Shown here: positions 20,301 through 32,042 of the stretch, in pieces | Position numbering within the stretch: position 1 is the first letter of the stretch | How the letters are laid out: each line of letters starts with the position of its first letter | Assembly: GCA_002633005.1 (NCBI GenBank) | Contig: NMRA01000419.1 | Span: 282,770 to 346,769, forward strand | Length of the DNA: 64,000 bases | DNA from: Phoronis australis | Taxonomy: Eukaryota; Phoronida; Phoronidae | Direction of reading: 5' to 3' | Notes under the pieces: generated by a model | What the model was told of the DNA's origin: nothing | Databases searched by the model: none | Seen by the model: the letters and a program-made list of their open reading frames with translations, nothing else | Translations under genes and position numbers: made by a program

Positions 20301-23300
20301 GAACATAATATTTTGCTTTTATAAGCATTGTGTTGTTTCCACAGTGCCGTTGTCAGCCGTGACGCGATGTGATATACCTGAAAGAGGCTCATAAATGCCC
20401 CTTTATTGTGCCTCGTGCCAAGCACTAACGAATTATCAATTCTTCCCGAAGCAGAACTTGCTTCTAAACTCATAAAGGAACACGTGGCTAGATAACGGGA
20501 AGCGGCTTCTATCAAAAGATATCTTCTGAGAGAAGGCAGGTTCACTGTAACCTATGAAACGCCAAGAGTTCTTAATCGATTACCTTTCTGCGCGTTGAAA
20601 TGTTCTTGTTCTACGCGTACTGTTGCTTAATAAATGCGTAGCATTGCGCTGAACAACTAATTCAGCTTGTTGATAAAGCAACAGTGCGCGTTGGATAAGA
20701 ACATAATGATAATCGTTTAAAAACCAATTTAATGCGTTGATAACTATTAGTGCGCGTTGATCAACTAATTCAACGGGCTGATCTGATTAAGCACTCCGGT
20801 GCGTTGGTAAAGCAATTAAACAGTGCGCGTTGAATAACAACAGGAAGACAAACACTTAAAAACCAACGCGTTGAATAACTTATTCTACGCGTTGACTAAG
20901 CAGCAGTGCACGTTGACGAACACACGCACGTTGCTCGTCAGTTTTTTGCTACATCTTTCGGGGAAATAATGGCAACTTCGTTGAAGTAAAATTACTCATT
21001 TAGTTTGCTGATAGTAACTTAAAAAACGTATATGAAATGAAACCGACGCCGGTAACTTGTTGATAATTGCGCACTATCTTGTGGAAAATGACCAGATGCT
21101 TGAAGAATCGGCCTCGGTCAAAAAAAGTTGGCCAATGTAGATGACTGTATTTCGGCGCTGGAAGACGACGAATATTTAAGACCAGAATAACTGGAAAGGG
21201 GCAGGTTTTGGAGCCAGTATAGTTCAGTTTATTCAAGGAAGAATGTAATTTTTAATGACATTGTTTTTCAGATTTTATTTCGCCAGTATTTTCCCACATC
21301 GTTCCAAATTTGTATATTTATGCAGTTCTGTGCCAAGGCTACATACTTTAACTGGAGCTTATAACACGACGCTCTCTAAAGCATAGTGTCGATTCACTGT
21401 ATAATCTCATTTTTTTATTTTAGGCGCATCTGGCAATTTAGTGTTGAGCGCTCTAGTCAACCGATCACTGGGAATTCTTTTCGTCGAAATTCTTCTGAAC
21501 TTCCCGGGAGATGTCTCCACTGTTGCCTGGGTACCTGCAATACACTTCTTTTGTTTCCTGGCAATAAGTGAGTATTAATCTTAAGTCGCATTCAAACTTG
21601 CACTTAGTCAAAACATAATCACGGGAAAATTAAAACAGAAACGGTAACTATTTCAAAAAGGAAGGTTTTTTCTGTTTTTTCCAAGGTGTTGAAAATTGAC
21701 CATTGTTTACACATTTGCGCACTAGGAAATTCTTGTCAGGATTACGTTATAACATATAGCTTTACGACGATATACATTTATTATCTTGATCNNNNNNNNN
21801 NNNNNNGGGGGGCGACGTGCCCCTCCCAAAAAAAAATTTTCAGGCGTCTGGGTAAAACCATGGCAACCGACATAGGCGTGGGGCCGGGGACAATCGAGGA
21901 AAGAAAGACTACGAAATACGGATAAGAGAAAAATTTCAAGAGAACATTTAACAACTCCGTATCAGTGCATGGTTTACCTTTTGAGGACTCTGGCCAGGAC
22001 ATTGTTGTTAGGGTCTCCGCTTTTGCAGCACAGGTCGTCTAAACGCACTTGAAAACGTGCACGTAATTATTCATACACATATTTCGAAAAATGGAGAAAA
22101 TTTGTAAAACGAAGCTTTTGCGGAGCGTATTAATTTACTGGATTTTTAATTCAATAAATCAATTTTGCGAATGCAAAACAATATTTTTCCAGAGGACCTG
22201 TCTGTCAAGAGATAACGGAGATAACTGTCGCTTTATTTTTATTTCTCAAAATTGTTTATCACTTGAGAAAAATTGGTGACCTGACAGATCTATTGATGCG
22301 CATTTCTTGATTTTTGAAAATATAGATAATTTCGTATTTAGGGGCCCCGCCCTTGAAGGAGGCCATCCATTGATGACATTCAAGTGGTCACCCTTTTTGT
22401 GTTTTTATTGATAAAATCTTAAGGCACCGCTCACGGAGAGAGGACCCAATATTGGAATCGATTACCTCTATTTTCCTGTTTTTTGTGAAATCGTGCCATC
22501 GGCTTTCATGTTGAAGAAGGTCGCTTCCTGTACCGTCTTGTGACCACACGACGGTGGAATGCACTGTCACTCTTTTCCAAGCTTAATGATGTTTAGCCTT
22601 TCATATTAAGGTGTCTCTCGTTGGAACATAGAGTAAATGTCCCTTTGTCCCTCTATACACTCCCAAATATTCGGCCGAGGGGACGTTGAGATTCCAAATT
22701 CATCAAAAAACACAAACCATTTGTGCACAACACTGCAGTACCAAGACGTTCTACTCAAACAACCAAAAAAATGTGAAAAGGTACAATAGGATTGACCGCC
22801 ATCGAAAGGGTGAAATTTTGAAGAACGTGAATACCACTATTTTTGAATTACACAGAAGGACTATTTCCGATGGTTAGTTATAAACTAATGTTATTGTATC
22901 ACAAGAGTAGTATTTCTTTTGAAGATGGTTACTATGAGTTGTTTGTAAGGAATTCCCACATGTGGAAAACAGTACTGTCGAGGCTACTGTTTGTGATAAC
23001 CGTGTACATGTCGAACCAGGGTACTCAAAGAACTCTCGCAATAATAAACAAAGATTTCGGCTTTTTTGTCCGTGGAGTTCATGTCTACCTCGTGAACCGT
23101 CATAGGTACGTCTAAAATGATCAAAATACCCCTTACTACGAATGCTCAATCTCCCATATTCCCCCGCTTACCCGTCAAAAGTCTGCGATCATGCATGCGG
23201 AAATTTCTTATAACATTCCGTTTTGATTAACAGATTCGTTAGTTTCAGATTTACTTGTTTATATATCTACGAAAGTCGATAGATTCATTGATGATTTTTG

Positions 23301-26300
23301 ACTATTAGAAGCTAACATTGTAAGAATTGATGACGTTTCTGTGAATTTAGTTGCAGCCTGAAGTTGGAAAAACTATAGTCCGATCACAAATAGTAAATTA
23401 CACCTAGGAACCAGTACACGTAGACAATTTTTGCCTATCTAAAATAACTCTCAAGACATTTGATGAAATTCGGACAATTCCCAAAAATATACTTACAATT
23501 CAAACGGCAGTAAAAGCATTTCTTTTCGACTTAGATATAAGATTTGTCGTTTAAACTCACAAACAGGAGATCAAAAAGGAATTAAGACATTAAATCAAGG
23601 TAAACGCATAAATTGCTTATGGAATCGATTGTTGGTTTCTGATTTTCATGTTTATGTACAAAAATCGACTGATTGTAGATTTTTTTGACTATTAGAAGCG
23701 AATCTTTTAAGAAATGACAATGCTTCAGTGAACTTAGTTGCAATGTACATTAAACTATTTTTGTCTATCTGAAATAAGTCTCAAGCATATTGTTGAATGC
23801 CGGACAGCTCTACAAAGTGTCCCAAAATGTTATCACAATTCAAATGACAATAAATTGCTTGCAGACTTAGGAATTAGGTTACTGGTTTAAATTCACAAAC
23901 CGTAGATCGAAAAAAGCTTTAAAAGTCCTTAAAAGTTTAATTTTACTTGTTTAATAAATAAAGTTAAACTCATTGCTTAGAAAGGTTGTCTTTGTACTTC
24001 CTTTTTATTAGTTTCCACTAGCATTGCACAATAAATTTTTGTTCTTCAAAAGTGAATTGTTTGCTTGCCCTGATTCCCTTGCATACTACACAAATGAAGC
24101 ACGTAATGACTGGCGCTTCATCGTTAAAACTACGATATAACCATGCAGTAGGTCCGCGCATAATCTCAGGGATACACGGCGTTGAGGTGTGTACATTTTT
24201 GGGGCAGACTCTGCATCATTTTCCCCAACCACTAGAAACTGAAATGCCGGTCGTGTTTCACCGAGGGATTTTGGAACAGCCCTAGAGGCACTATACCAGG
24301 GACCTCGGGATCTCATCTTTTCAATAAAATACATCAAAGAACGACCACAATGGAATAAGGTTTTCCCGAAACTGGATCACAATAAAACGAGTCTTGACCT
24401 TAGAGCCAGCGCAGACGGATGCGTGCGAGCTAAGCTGCCTGTCTCAAGTGGATCATAGTTGAGCTTACCAGCAACTAGCTTTAGCACATCGGAAATTTTG
24501 TATTTTTACATAGTTAGATCTCAGCTACAGTTACTTGAGGCAGCTCCTCGCTACCCGTCGGTGCACTGGTTCTAGGCCCATTCTTACTTTCCCTGAAACT
24601 TTGTTGCTTCACGGTTACTCAACTCTTGATGGCTGCATCCCCGGGATTGTCCCCCACCTAGGGCGGGAGTGGGAGATTCGGTACAAATATGGTGGCATCA
24701 GGAGCACGGGGGCGGGGGTGGTGGCGATAGGAGGGGGGGGGTAGTTTGGCGAAGTCGAAATGGTTTGTGCCCCCCCCCCCCAATAATGTTTGCCTTCCTA
24801 CGGGCCTGTATTGTTCGTTTTTATAGGTCGATTGTATACCTAAATGACGATGCTGATCAGTTCCTATATTTCCACGACTGATTTGTACATTTCAGGTCCA
24901 TTCGTAGGGTGTTTTTGCAACGTTTTCGGTTTTCGCAAGGCGGGTTTGTTGGGCGGACTTCTCTCAGCTGCTGCCATCATATTTGCCAGCTTAGTAGATC
25001 GTCTTGAACTCCTCTTGCTTTTGTTTGGCGCACTTTCAGGTGAGTGACTGTACTTGTCCAGTGCATTGCATGCCAAAGAGGTGTACGTGAAAGCATCGAC
25101 AAGGTCTCTGATATGACCTTGACCTTTTCAGAGAGTTCAAGTAATGTGACAAGCACAACGTTTACGAGAGTTTTTTCACCAGTATACTCAGTAGATGTGG
25201 TCTACTTGAAGGGTCCTCAGCACACCCACTCCCTTTCACCAGTATACTCAGTAGATGTGGTCTACTTGAAGGGTCCTCAGCACACCCACTCCCTTTCACC
25301 AGTATACTCAGTAGATGTGGTCTACTTGAAGGGTCCTCAGCACACCCACTCCCTTTCACGCACTCAACTTTAAAAGACTGATGAATGTTAATACTATGTC
25401 AGTTATAAGGGACATGGTGTTCGAGCTGAGATTTACAAAAGAAAGTCTACTGTACAAACCCATGAGCAATGCTGTTTTCATTTTCACGTCATCTAAAGAC
25501 GGTACCAAGCCGTATAACCATTGCAACGTAACATCCAATGGCAAAGGACGAGGTTGCTCAACTTAAAAATTAAGTTGCACCTTAGCTTCATGCCAAAGCA
25601 CCCCCGGCTGCACTAAACAGCCCCAAATAGGGATTCAACTACGTTCCTCAAATCTACTGTGTATTTTTGAACTTGTGAAAACATCGATTGCTCTTTTTTG
25701 TATTGTTTTAATTTCATTTACTGAGTCAACCTTTGACTTTGATTCAAATCGAGAGTAAACTCTACGTTGAATTGTCAATATGATCGAAAATAGTTAGGGA
25801 TCTTTTCATGCAACACTCCTAATTTAAGGACTGAGTCCCTATTTATTTTCAATACTCTCTGGGCTCAGTTTTTAGTTAATGCCACTAATCAAAGAGGAGG
25901 TCACAGTAAAGATGAAGTGATAGAAAAATATTGCATCTGTGAGTCCATAAAGATACAAATACCTGTATTCATTTTATTGTAATTGTAATAAGTATAATAA
26001 ATGACCTTATATCGCCTACCTCTGTCTCCTTTTCATCTCTGGTAACGAGCTTGCGACGCACGTATCATTTATCTATTATTCGGGACATATGTCGATCATA
26101 AATACCATAACCTGGCTTGGAACGAACTGACCTCGCCGTGACTACTAGCCAACTTATCGGGTCTGGTCTCCAGTTTGGGAAAGCGGAAAAATAATTACTT
26201 TTCTGAAGGCCTTAATTTCTTGAACCAAATTCTAATATTTTTTGAAAGGTTGGAAAATTGCAGCTTTGAGATAATAGTTGTTTGTTTTACGTTTACAATA

Positions 26301-28141
26301 CATCTTCACATTTCTGCTACTGGTAGAACTGCAATAGTGGCATTATTGGTTTTGCAGGAATTGGATTTAGCTTCGGCTTAACCTCAGGAACAGGGATATT
26401 GCCGCTCTACTTCAACAAGAGATGCTCCTTGGCGAATGGTTTGATTGGCATGGGCGCTGGACTGGGTGGAGTGATAGGGCCGGTACTTTTCAGATATCTC
26501 CTTGACTCGTATGGATTGAAGGGGTGTTTGCTCATTGTAGGAGGCCTGTGCTTGAACTCTCTTGTATTCACGTCACTATTTCGAGACATCAATACTTATA
26601 AGATGGAACAGACTTCATTGTTGTATGAACCAAAACGAGAATTGACAAAACCAGAACTTAAGTTTTCGTTTATTGACTTACAAATACATACTGCAGGCTC
26701 GCTAGTGTCGCATTATAGTGGAAAGTCTATTGAACATCCCAAAGAGCTACACACGATTGCCAAAAGAGGGTTCCATGCCAGTGACTTCCTTTTGACAGTC
26801 AACAATAAGAGGGGAGAACAATTTCCTAACCAAGCGTTGAAGACCCGATCCATGCAGACAGTTAACCAAGCGTTGAAGACCCGATCCATGCAGACAGTTA
26901 ACGGAAGTAGACTTTACCTGGGTCCACCTAAACGAAATTTGACGCATGCTTCCAGTATCAGATCAGACTCACCCTCTGTGGTTTCCCGTCCAAGTTCGTA
27001 CATGGGAAATTCTCTTCTTTCTCTTGCTACAATGACACTACAGCAGGTGCCAGAAGCAGGGATATATCATAAGAAAAACAATGCATTCAGTTGCTGCAGA
27101 AGAAACGACGATGAAGACAGTGAGAAGGGAAACATATTTGAATGGTCGCTGTTCAGGAATCCAGTATTTCTGTTACTAATGATACCTACCGGGTTTATTA
27201 CGTTATCAGGACCTATAATTGGCGTCATTCTTCCTTCCCATTGTATGGAACACGGCATCTCAGCGCAACAAGTTGCCTTAATGGCAGGAGTAGCTGTCAT
27301 TCCGGAGCCAATCACTCGTCTGTTGACTGGCTGGTTCGCCGACCTGAATCTTGTGCCAAGTATATACATCTTCATATTCAGCTGGATAATGACAGTAGTG
27401 ATGACATTTGTGTTACCCTTTCTCAAAACATTTCCCCTTCTAATGGCCTACTCCATCCTCCAGTCAACATTTAGTGGAATCATGTTTTGCATAAATCCAG
27501 TTGTACTGGTCCACATGATTGGAGGAGAGTCGTTGACGTCATCATTTTCCACGGGCCTGATGCTGCAGGGACTGTTTTTTCTCATTGCTCCTCCTGCTGC
27601 TGGTAAGTAAAAATGATTGAACTCGACTTTATCGTTGGCCTATTGACAGACAGAGCATAAATACGAGAGGGACTGATGGTTGCGCACATTTTCAACAAGG
27701 TGGTATTTGTACCCGGTCTTATTAAAATTGCTCAGCTCCTCTGGCTCAGCGTTGCCCTTCGATCCTGATGAGGTGGATCTTATAGATACTGTAGACTACA
27801 AAATGGTGTCTTTACCGCTCAGTTGTACTGTAAAAATCTTTGCTGATGTGTTAATATGGAATTCATCTTGCTCACAAAATTTTATCACATCTCTTTACAT
27901 AGGCATGCTGTATGACGCAACTGGCTCTTGGTATGCTGCTATATACCTCAGTGGAGGTGTATCTCTAGTGGCTTGCGCCACGTCAATTGTGGCTGCCTTA
28001 TTGCACAGAAGGAGGGTTCAAAGCAAGGCTTCAGAAGAGCTGGCTACATCATCAGACACAAACGAGGAAAGTGATAACTTGGAGCAAAAAGGAGATCCTA
28101 CAGAGGAAATAGTTGTCGAGGAGAAGCTGTCAGTCGTGTAA
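17276..28141 (+). CDS. Monocarboxylate-transporter-like protein (SLC16 family, MFS)
   Basis: Predicted plasma-membrane transporter of the major facilitator superfamily; SLC16 members move monocarboxylates, often with protons, or aromatic amino acids and thyroid hormones, and the substrate cannot be told here. Five exons (17276-17339, 21424-21567, 24896-25039, 26358-27602, 27903-28141) join in phase into 611 residues. The start lies just before DRGWAWMV, the family motif 1 at TM1, whose usual glycine is arginine here. Motif 2 in TM5 is clear: YFNKRCSLANGLIGMGAGLGG without the last residue. Roughly twelve hydrophobic segments follow the MCT layout, with a long cytosolic loop of about 185 residues between TM6 and TM7 and an acidic cytosolic tail. 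The loop carries an exact 12-residue duplication. The gene looks intact. Confidence 0.94.
17749..18065 (+). mobile_element. GC-rich MITE-like element, full copy
   Basis: Ends CAGGGGCGGATTCAG and (complement of) CAGTGGCGGATTTAG form imperfect terminal inverted repeats; the CAG start recalls hAT-type elements. Internal AACGGTAAACGGGGTTT is shared with the copy at 9415. It sits in the first transporter intron. No clear 8-bp target duplication is visible. Confidence 0.75.
20587..20935. repeat. Degenerate array around GTGCGCGTTGA
   Basis: The motif GCGCGTTGA or a one-base variant, including the complement-like ACGCGT, recurs about ten times in 350 bp. ACAGTGCGCGTTG followed by a shared AAAAACCAA block recurs about 150 bp apart (20679 and 20829), suggesting an old 150-bp tandem unit. 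It lies in the first transporter intron. Confidence 0.65.
21424..21567 (+). CDS. SLC16-like exon 2 (end of TM1, TM2)
   Basis: Encodes ASGNLVLSALVNRSLGILFV, then DVSTVAWVPAIHFFCFLAI. The RSLGILFVE run matches the SFGVFFVE block of MCTs, and STVAWVPAI matches the TSWIPSI block opening TM2. It is 144 bp, phase 1 at both ends. Confidence 0.92.
21792..21806. other. Assembly gap (15 N) beside a G/C-rich repeat
   Basis: A short run of N followed directly by GGGGGGCGACGTGCCCCTCCC, the same GC-rich style of repeat as at the 9.6-kb gap. It falls in the second transporter intron. Confidence 0.95.
23285..23960. repeat. Diverged tandem duplication, unit about 385 bp
   Basis: Blocks TTTTTGACTATTAGAAGC, a TTAGTTGCA segment, CTATCTRAAATAA, ACAATTCAAA and a CACAAAC-AGATC tail occur in the same order from 23285 and again from about 23670. 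It is an old duplication of non-coding sequence in the second transporter intron. Confidence 0.65.
24896..25039 (+). CDS. SLC16-like exon 3 (TM2-TM4)
   Basis: Encodes PFVGCFCNVFGFRKAGLLGG and then the hydrophobic LLSAAAIIFASL and ELLLLLFGALS helices. FGFRK is the conserved basic TM2-TM3 loop. It is 144 bp like the preceding exon, phase 1 at both ends, with GTGAGT donor. Confidence 0.93.
25175..25355. repeat. 60-bp tandem repeat, 3 identical copies
   Basis: Three near-perfect head-to-tail copies of a unit starting TTCACCAGTATACTCAGTAG and ending CACACCCACTCCC. It is in the third transporter intron, 135 bp after the exon 3 donor. The false ORFs it creates on both strands have no protein similarity. 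Confidence 0.95.
26358..27602 (+). CDS. SLC16-like exon 4 (TM4 to TM12, central loop)
   Basis: A 1245-bp exon holding most of the transporter. It includes TM4 (IGFSFGLTSGTGILPLYF), motif 2, TM6, the large serine-rich cytosolic loop, a CCRR patch, then TM7 (FLLLMIPTGFITLSG) onward through the PITRLLTGWFADL block of the TM8-TM9 loop. It ends APPAAG before GTAAGT. Confidence 0.96.
26828..26899 (+). repeat. 36-bp in-frame coding duplication
   Basis: Two identical tandem 36-bp units (26828-26863 and 26864-26899) inside SLC16-like exon 4 encode NQALKTRSMQTV twice. The absence of any difference indicates a recent event. It lies in the cytosolic TM6-TM7 loop, where length change is tolerated. Confidence 0.95.
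27903..28141 (+). CDS. SLC16-like terminal exon (last TM and acidic tail)
   Basis: Begins MLYDATGSWYAAIYLSGG, the family's typical start of TM12, and finishes with a basic HRRR stop-transfer followed by a glutamate-rich tail ending SVV before TAA. The open frame upstream to 27680 is intron. Confidence 0.94.
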
Positions 28142-29849
28142 GCAGTTCAGAGGCTGGCCCGTTAGCTATGCAGTCTAAGAACTTTGTCTTCTGACATCTT
28201 TAGAGCTAGTGGAAGCAGATCCATGTTTCTTGGGTGTGAATACCTGACTTGTTTTTATACATCGATACGCGCAACAATGTACTCTTCACGTTTGTGCTTA
28301 TAAGAAGAGCATTAATTTTATGAGTATACAAACTTAAGACACCTCTCGTTATTGAATGAATATTTGAAATCTAAATTCTGCAAACTGTATACCGCAAAAG
28401 TTTTATCGCAGATAATACAAACCTCTGACATCAGAATTTAAAAGAAATATTTTTTGATTTTTATTACTGTTTTTTAATTAGTTAACGAGTTTCTTACACC
28501 AGCTGAAAGTTTAATAATCAAACATAGAGCATAAAGCAATGTAATGGTGCATTTCTCATCAAATCGGACTCTTGGGATACTATTCAGCTTCCAACTTGGA
28601 ATGTCCCAGTATTACTTCGTTCTGCCTACCACTGAAAAACCATGTTACACGACCGATGGCATGCAGTGCCACCTATCGTAGTACTGGGAAAGAAAGGTTG
28701 TATGCTCAGCTCTGGTTCTTTGTAAGCAAAATTTCAGTAGCAAACTCACAATTTGATGTATGTCTGGATAAACAATGTTATTAAGTTGGTCTTTATTGTC
28801 TTCTAATGAGTTACCTTGCAAACGGCATTTTATACTATATTTAGACTTGTTTATGTATCTTATTGTATTATATCAGATTATATTATCTTTTGTATATGAA
28901 TAAAAATCATAGCTTTTGTTTGTGTCATTTGGTAACAAGGCAAGTTTATGTTTGCTAGTTGTGTAAGCTACTCAAGGGGAGCGCCAGGGGGTGCTTGTGT
29001 ACCTCGTCTTCACGCACGATACAACAGATAACGTAAAAAATGTCATTGTTTGCCTTTGCGGAACTTGATAGTATTTGTTTACGAAAGGGAATGACCATTT
29101 GATATTGATCGCTCTAAGTGGCCCAAATTTCATTTTTGACAATATTTTTACATGGAGAAAACATGTTATCCAAATAATGTGACGTGTACATGTACTTGGG
29201 TTGCAGATTCTTTTTGAAAAGTTTTTTTCTGTGTTGTCTTGTTGAAATCCGTCCGGTTATAGGTGTCAAGCCCGGCTATGGCCTGGGTGTGTAAAGCATG
29301 TGTGAAGCATGTGATATACAATGTTCATACCCGAGTTTGGCTTAATTGGATAAAGGGAAATTATTATTACCGCTGTATGATGTGGTAACACCGTTTTTTT
29401 TCGGTCTCTCTCATGTCTCAAGCCCCGACTATGCCACCATCACATCACTGAACTCGTTGTTTTTTAAGTTTTTTTTATTTCAGTCATCCGGACCCTGGCG
29501 TCACGTTTGCTTTTGAATAAACGAACCACCACTGAGGTGAATGCAAACCTGCTTCAATGCTTCGCAGTTCCCAACTCCACGTTGTTCTACAAAAAACGTA
29601 TTTTCAAAGGCTGAAAATGTTCGCTGACTTTCCGAAACATCATTGCGCGGATTAGTGTCTACTCGCTCTGAGCGTGCTGCCACGCATCATGACGTGCGTC
29701 GACGCAGTGACCGTTTTATGACCCCAGCATATGATATCTTTCCCAGAATATAACTGATTGTTCCTTTACCTATTCCGAGCATCTCCTTGAAAATCTCTCC
29801 ACATTATTTCGGATAAAAACATGTCAAAGGGGAATCAACTGGTTGGACT

Positions 29850-30030
29850 TCAAAACCACTTGTACGCACTTCAAAACCAGTGGGCTGAGCTGTAAAACCA
29901 AATGGCCGGGAATCAAACGTCGTCCAGACTTCAAAACACGATGGCCTCACTCAAAAACTAGTTAGCTGTACTCAAAACACAATGGCCCGTGCCAAAACTA
30001 TTTGGCCGGTGATCAAACACGACGGCACTG
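29850..30030. repeat. Degenerate roughly 30-bp array with CAAAACCA core
   Basis: Phrases such as CTTCAAAACCA, TCAAACG and CTCAAAAC alternate with TGGCC about every 27 to 32 bases, six or seven times. It directly precedes a second, unrelated array. Confidence 0.6.
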
Positions 30031-30219
30031 ATTTTTCTCAGACTCTGTCTGAATGTCTCGGAGGATTCAAGTGCCATCTATTGTTTATTTTTCGTACCCG
30101 TTTTTTTTCTTTTGTTCAAAATCGGGGATTTGTTCGGGCATTAATGTGTGTTTGAGCACCGCCGGGCTAATCCGTTTTAGGTCCGGCCAATTAACCAAGT
30201 TTTTTGTGCGACCATCTGG

Positions 30220-30615
30220 TGTTGAGGTACCGGCCGACCTGTTTGAGGTATTAAACCGACCTGTTTGAGGTACCGACCGACCTGTTTGAGGTAGCGGCCG
30301 ACCTGTTTGAGGTACCGACCGACTTCGTTGAGGTACCGGCCGCCCTGTTTGAGGTCCGACCGTCCTGTTTGAGGCACCGACCGACCTCGTTGAGGTACCG
30401 GCCTACTTGTTTGAGGTACCGGCCGGCTTGTTTGAGGTCCGACCGACCTCTTTGAGGTACCGGCCGACCTGTTTGAGATACCGACAGACCTGTTTTAGGT
30501 ACAGGCCGACCTGTTTGAGGTACCGACAGACCTCGGCTGTTTGAGGTACCGACCGACCTGTTTGAGGTACCGACCGACCTCGTTGAGGTACCGGCCGACC
30601 TGTTTGAGGTCCGAC
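30220..30615. repeat. 21-bp minisatellite, about 18 copies
   Basis: Units of GAGGTACCGACCGACCTGTTT with GG/GA and TGTTT/CGTTG variants. It creates a false ORF of YLKQVGR repeats on the minus strand. No spacers are present, so it is not a CRISPR. Confidence 0.95.
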
Positions 30616-32042
30616 CACCAATGAAGTGAGAACACTGGCTCGGCTGGCCATGGGGTTTTGCAGCCCAACCAGTTGGTTTTCAGTGAAGTCCGGGAAATTG
30701 GGTTTTAAGTCCTACCAATTGTTGAGTCCTCCCTTGAAACTGACTCAACGTACATGTACCAGTGGCCGACATAAGATTAAAGGTCCAAACATGGCCTCCT
30801 TCCATGAATTACTGGATAAAATCACATAATAAAACAATTGCTGACAAACTCGACCAAAATGTTGGTTATAAAAATATGATAATGACCTATGGTTCGCTCG
30901 GTTTCATGATGTTTTGGGGCCTGGGGTATATAGCAATGCAAGGCAGTTCAGGGATGGAAACACGTTTTTACAACGGACACACATCCATACCACATTAGCC
31001 AAAAAGTCTGGCCGCGCACAAAACACTCTTACCTCGAAACCACAACGTACCACAGACAAACCGGCACTCGTACCACGGACAAATAAGGTAGTGTTAACTG
31101 ATTGTCAAAGGACGTAACCCTGTGGAAACTTGATCGTACCCGCACTTCAGTCACTTCCATTGAAAATTGTTCGTGGTAAAGGTTGCTGTCTGTGGTTGGA
31201 GTTTTAGTTCCAGTGGCGTTTATAGGATATCACGAGGGTCGAGAAACATTTTGTCTCGCTCAAAGCGCGATTGTAGATGGGCGTAGCGCTGAATGGGGGG
31301 AGGTCAGAAAGGGGCTTGCTCCCTTCGGCCCAGGGGACATTTTTGTTTTTGCCTCTGAAAACAAGCATTTTCCTTGATTTCTGAAGCATAATAAAAACAA
31401 CCTAAGAATATTTGTTAAAGTTCAAAATTCGTAGTCTAACATGGACTCGAACTCGTTATCTGCTGATCAGAGTGAGCGTGTCACCACGCTTCCAACTGAA
31501 AACGTACCGGTATGCTAAGAGACATACTTGTTTATGGTCCACAGCGTTCGCACGCGAACCTGCTTCTTTCCGTAATGTTCATTACACGCTTTATATGTTG
31601 TGCAACCAGTTCGCAGCAAACGTTGTTGTGTTAAAACAATATGAAGTTATCCAAAAGACCAAATTTAATTTCGTGTTGACATTCAATCACGCGCTTGCTT
31701 TGCAAATCGTCTAATTTTAAAGTTTGACAAAGAGAGAATTATGAGTGTTTGAGTGACTCACTAAGGTTTCGGTTAAGATTCACATATTACCAGCAGCCTC
31801 TGTTTCTTCATCGTAACTCCGGTTCTGTTTTTTTTTCTGAGAAAAATGAAGTAAACTTGTCCATTGCACACTTTAGCAGATGACGGAAAACGGAGTGGTA
31901 ATGCGCAGCGCCAGTGTTGGTCGCCTGTCATCAAGCGCATATCGACCGAGAGTGCTCACCGGTGAGTTCGCTGTTATTGCTACTATTAGCGCCGCGAAGT
32001 TGCGTGCGAATAAGCAACGGTTAACTACGAAGCGCGGATACA

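Larger units (their letters stand above)
28142..32042. other. Transporter 3' flank and intergenic repeats
   Basis: No gene is supported. An AATAAA at about 28900 could end the transporter transcript. Two minisatellite-like stretches fill 29850-30615. Confidence 0.6.
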
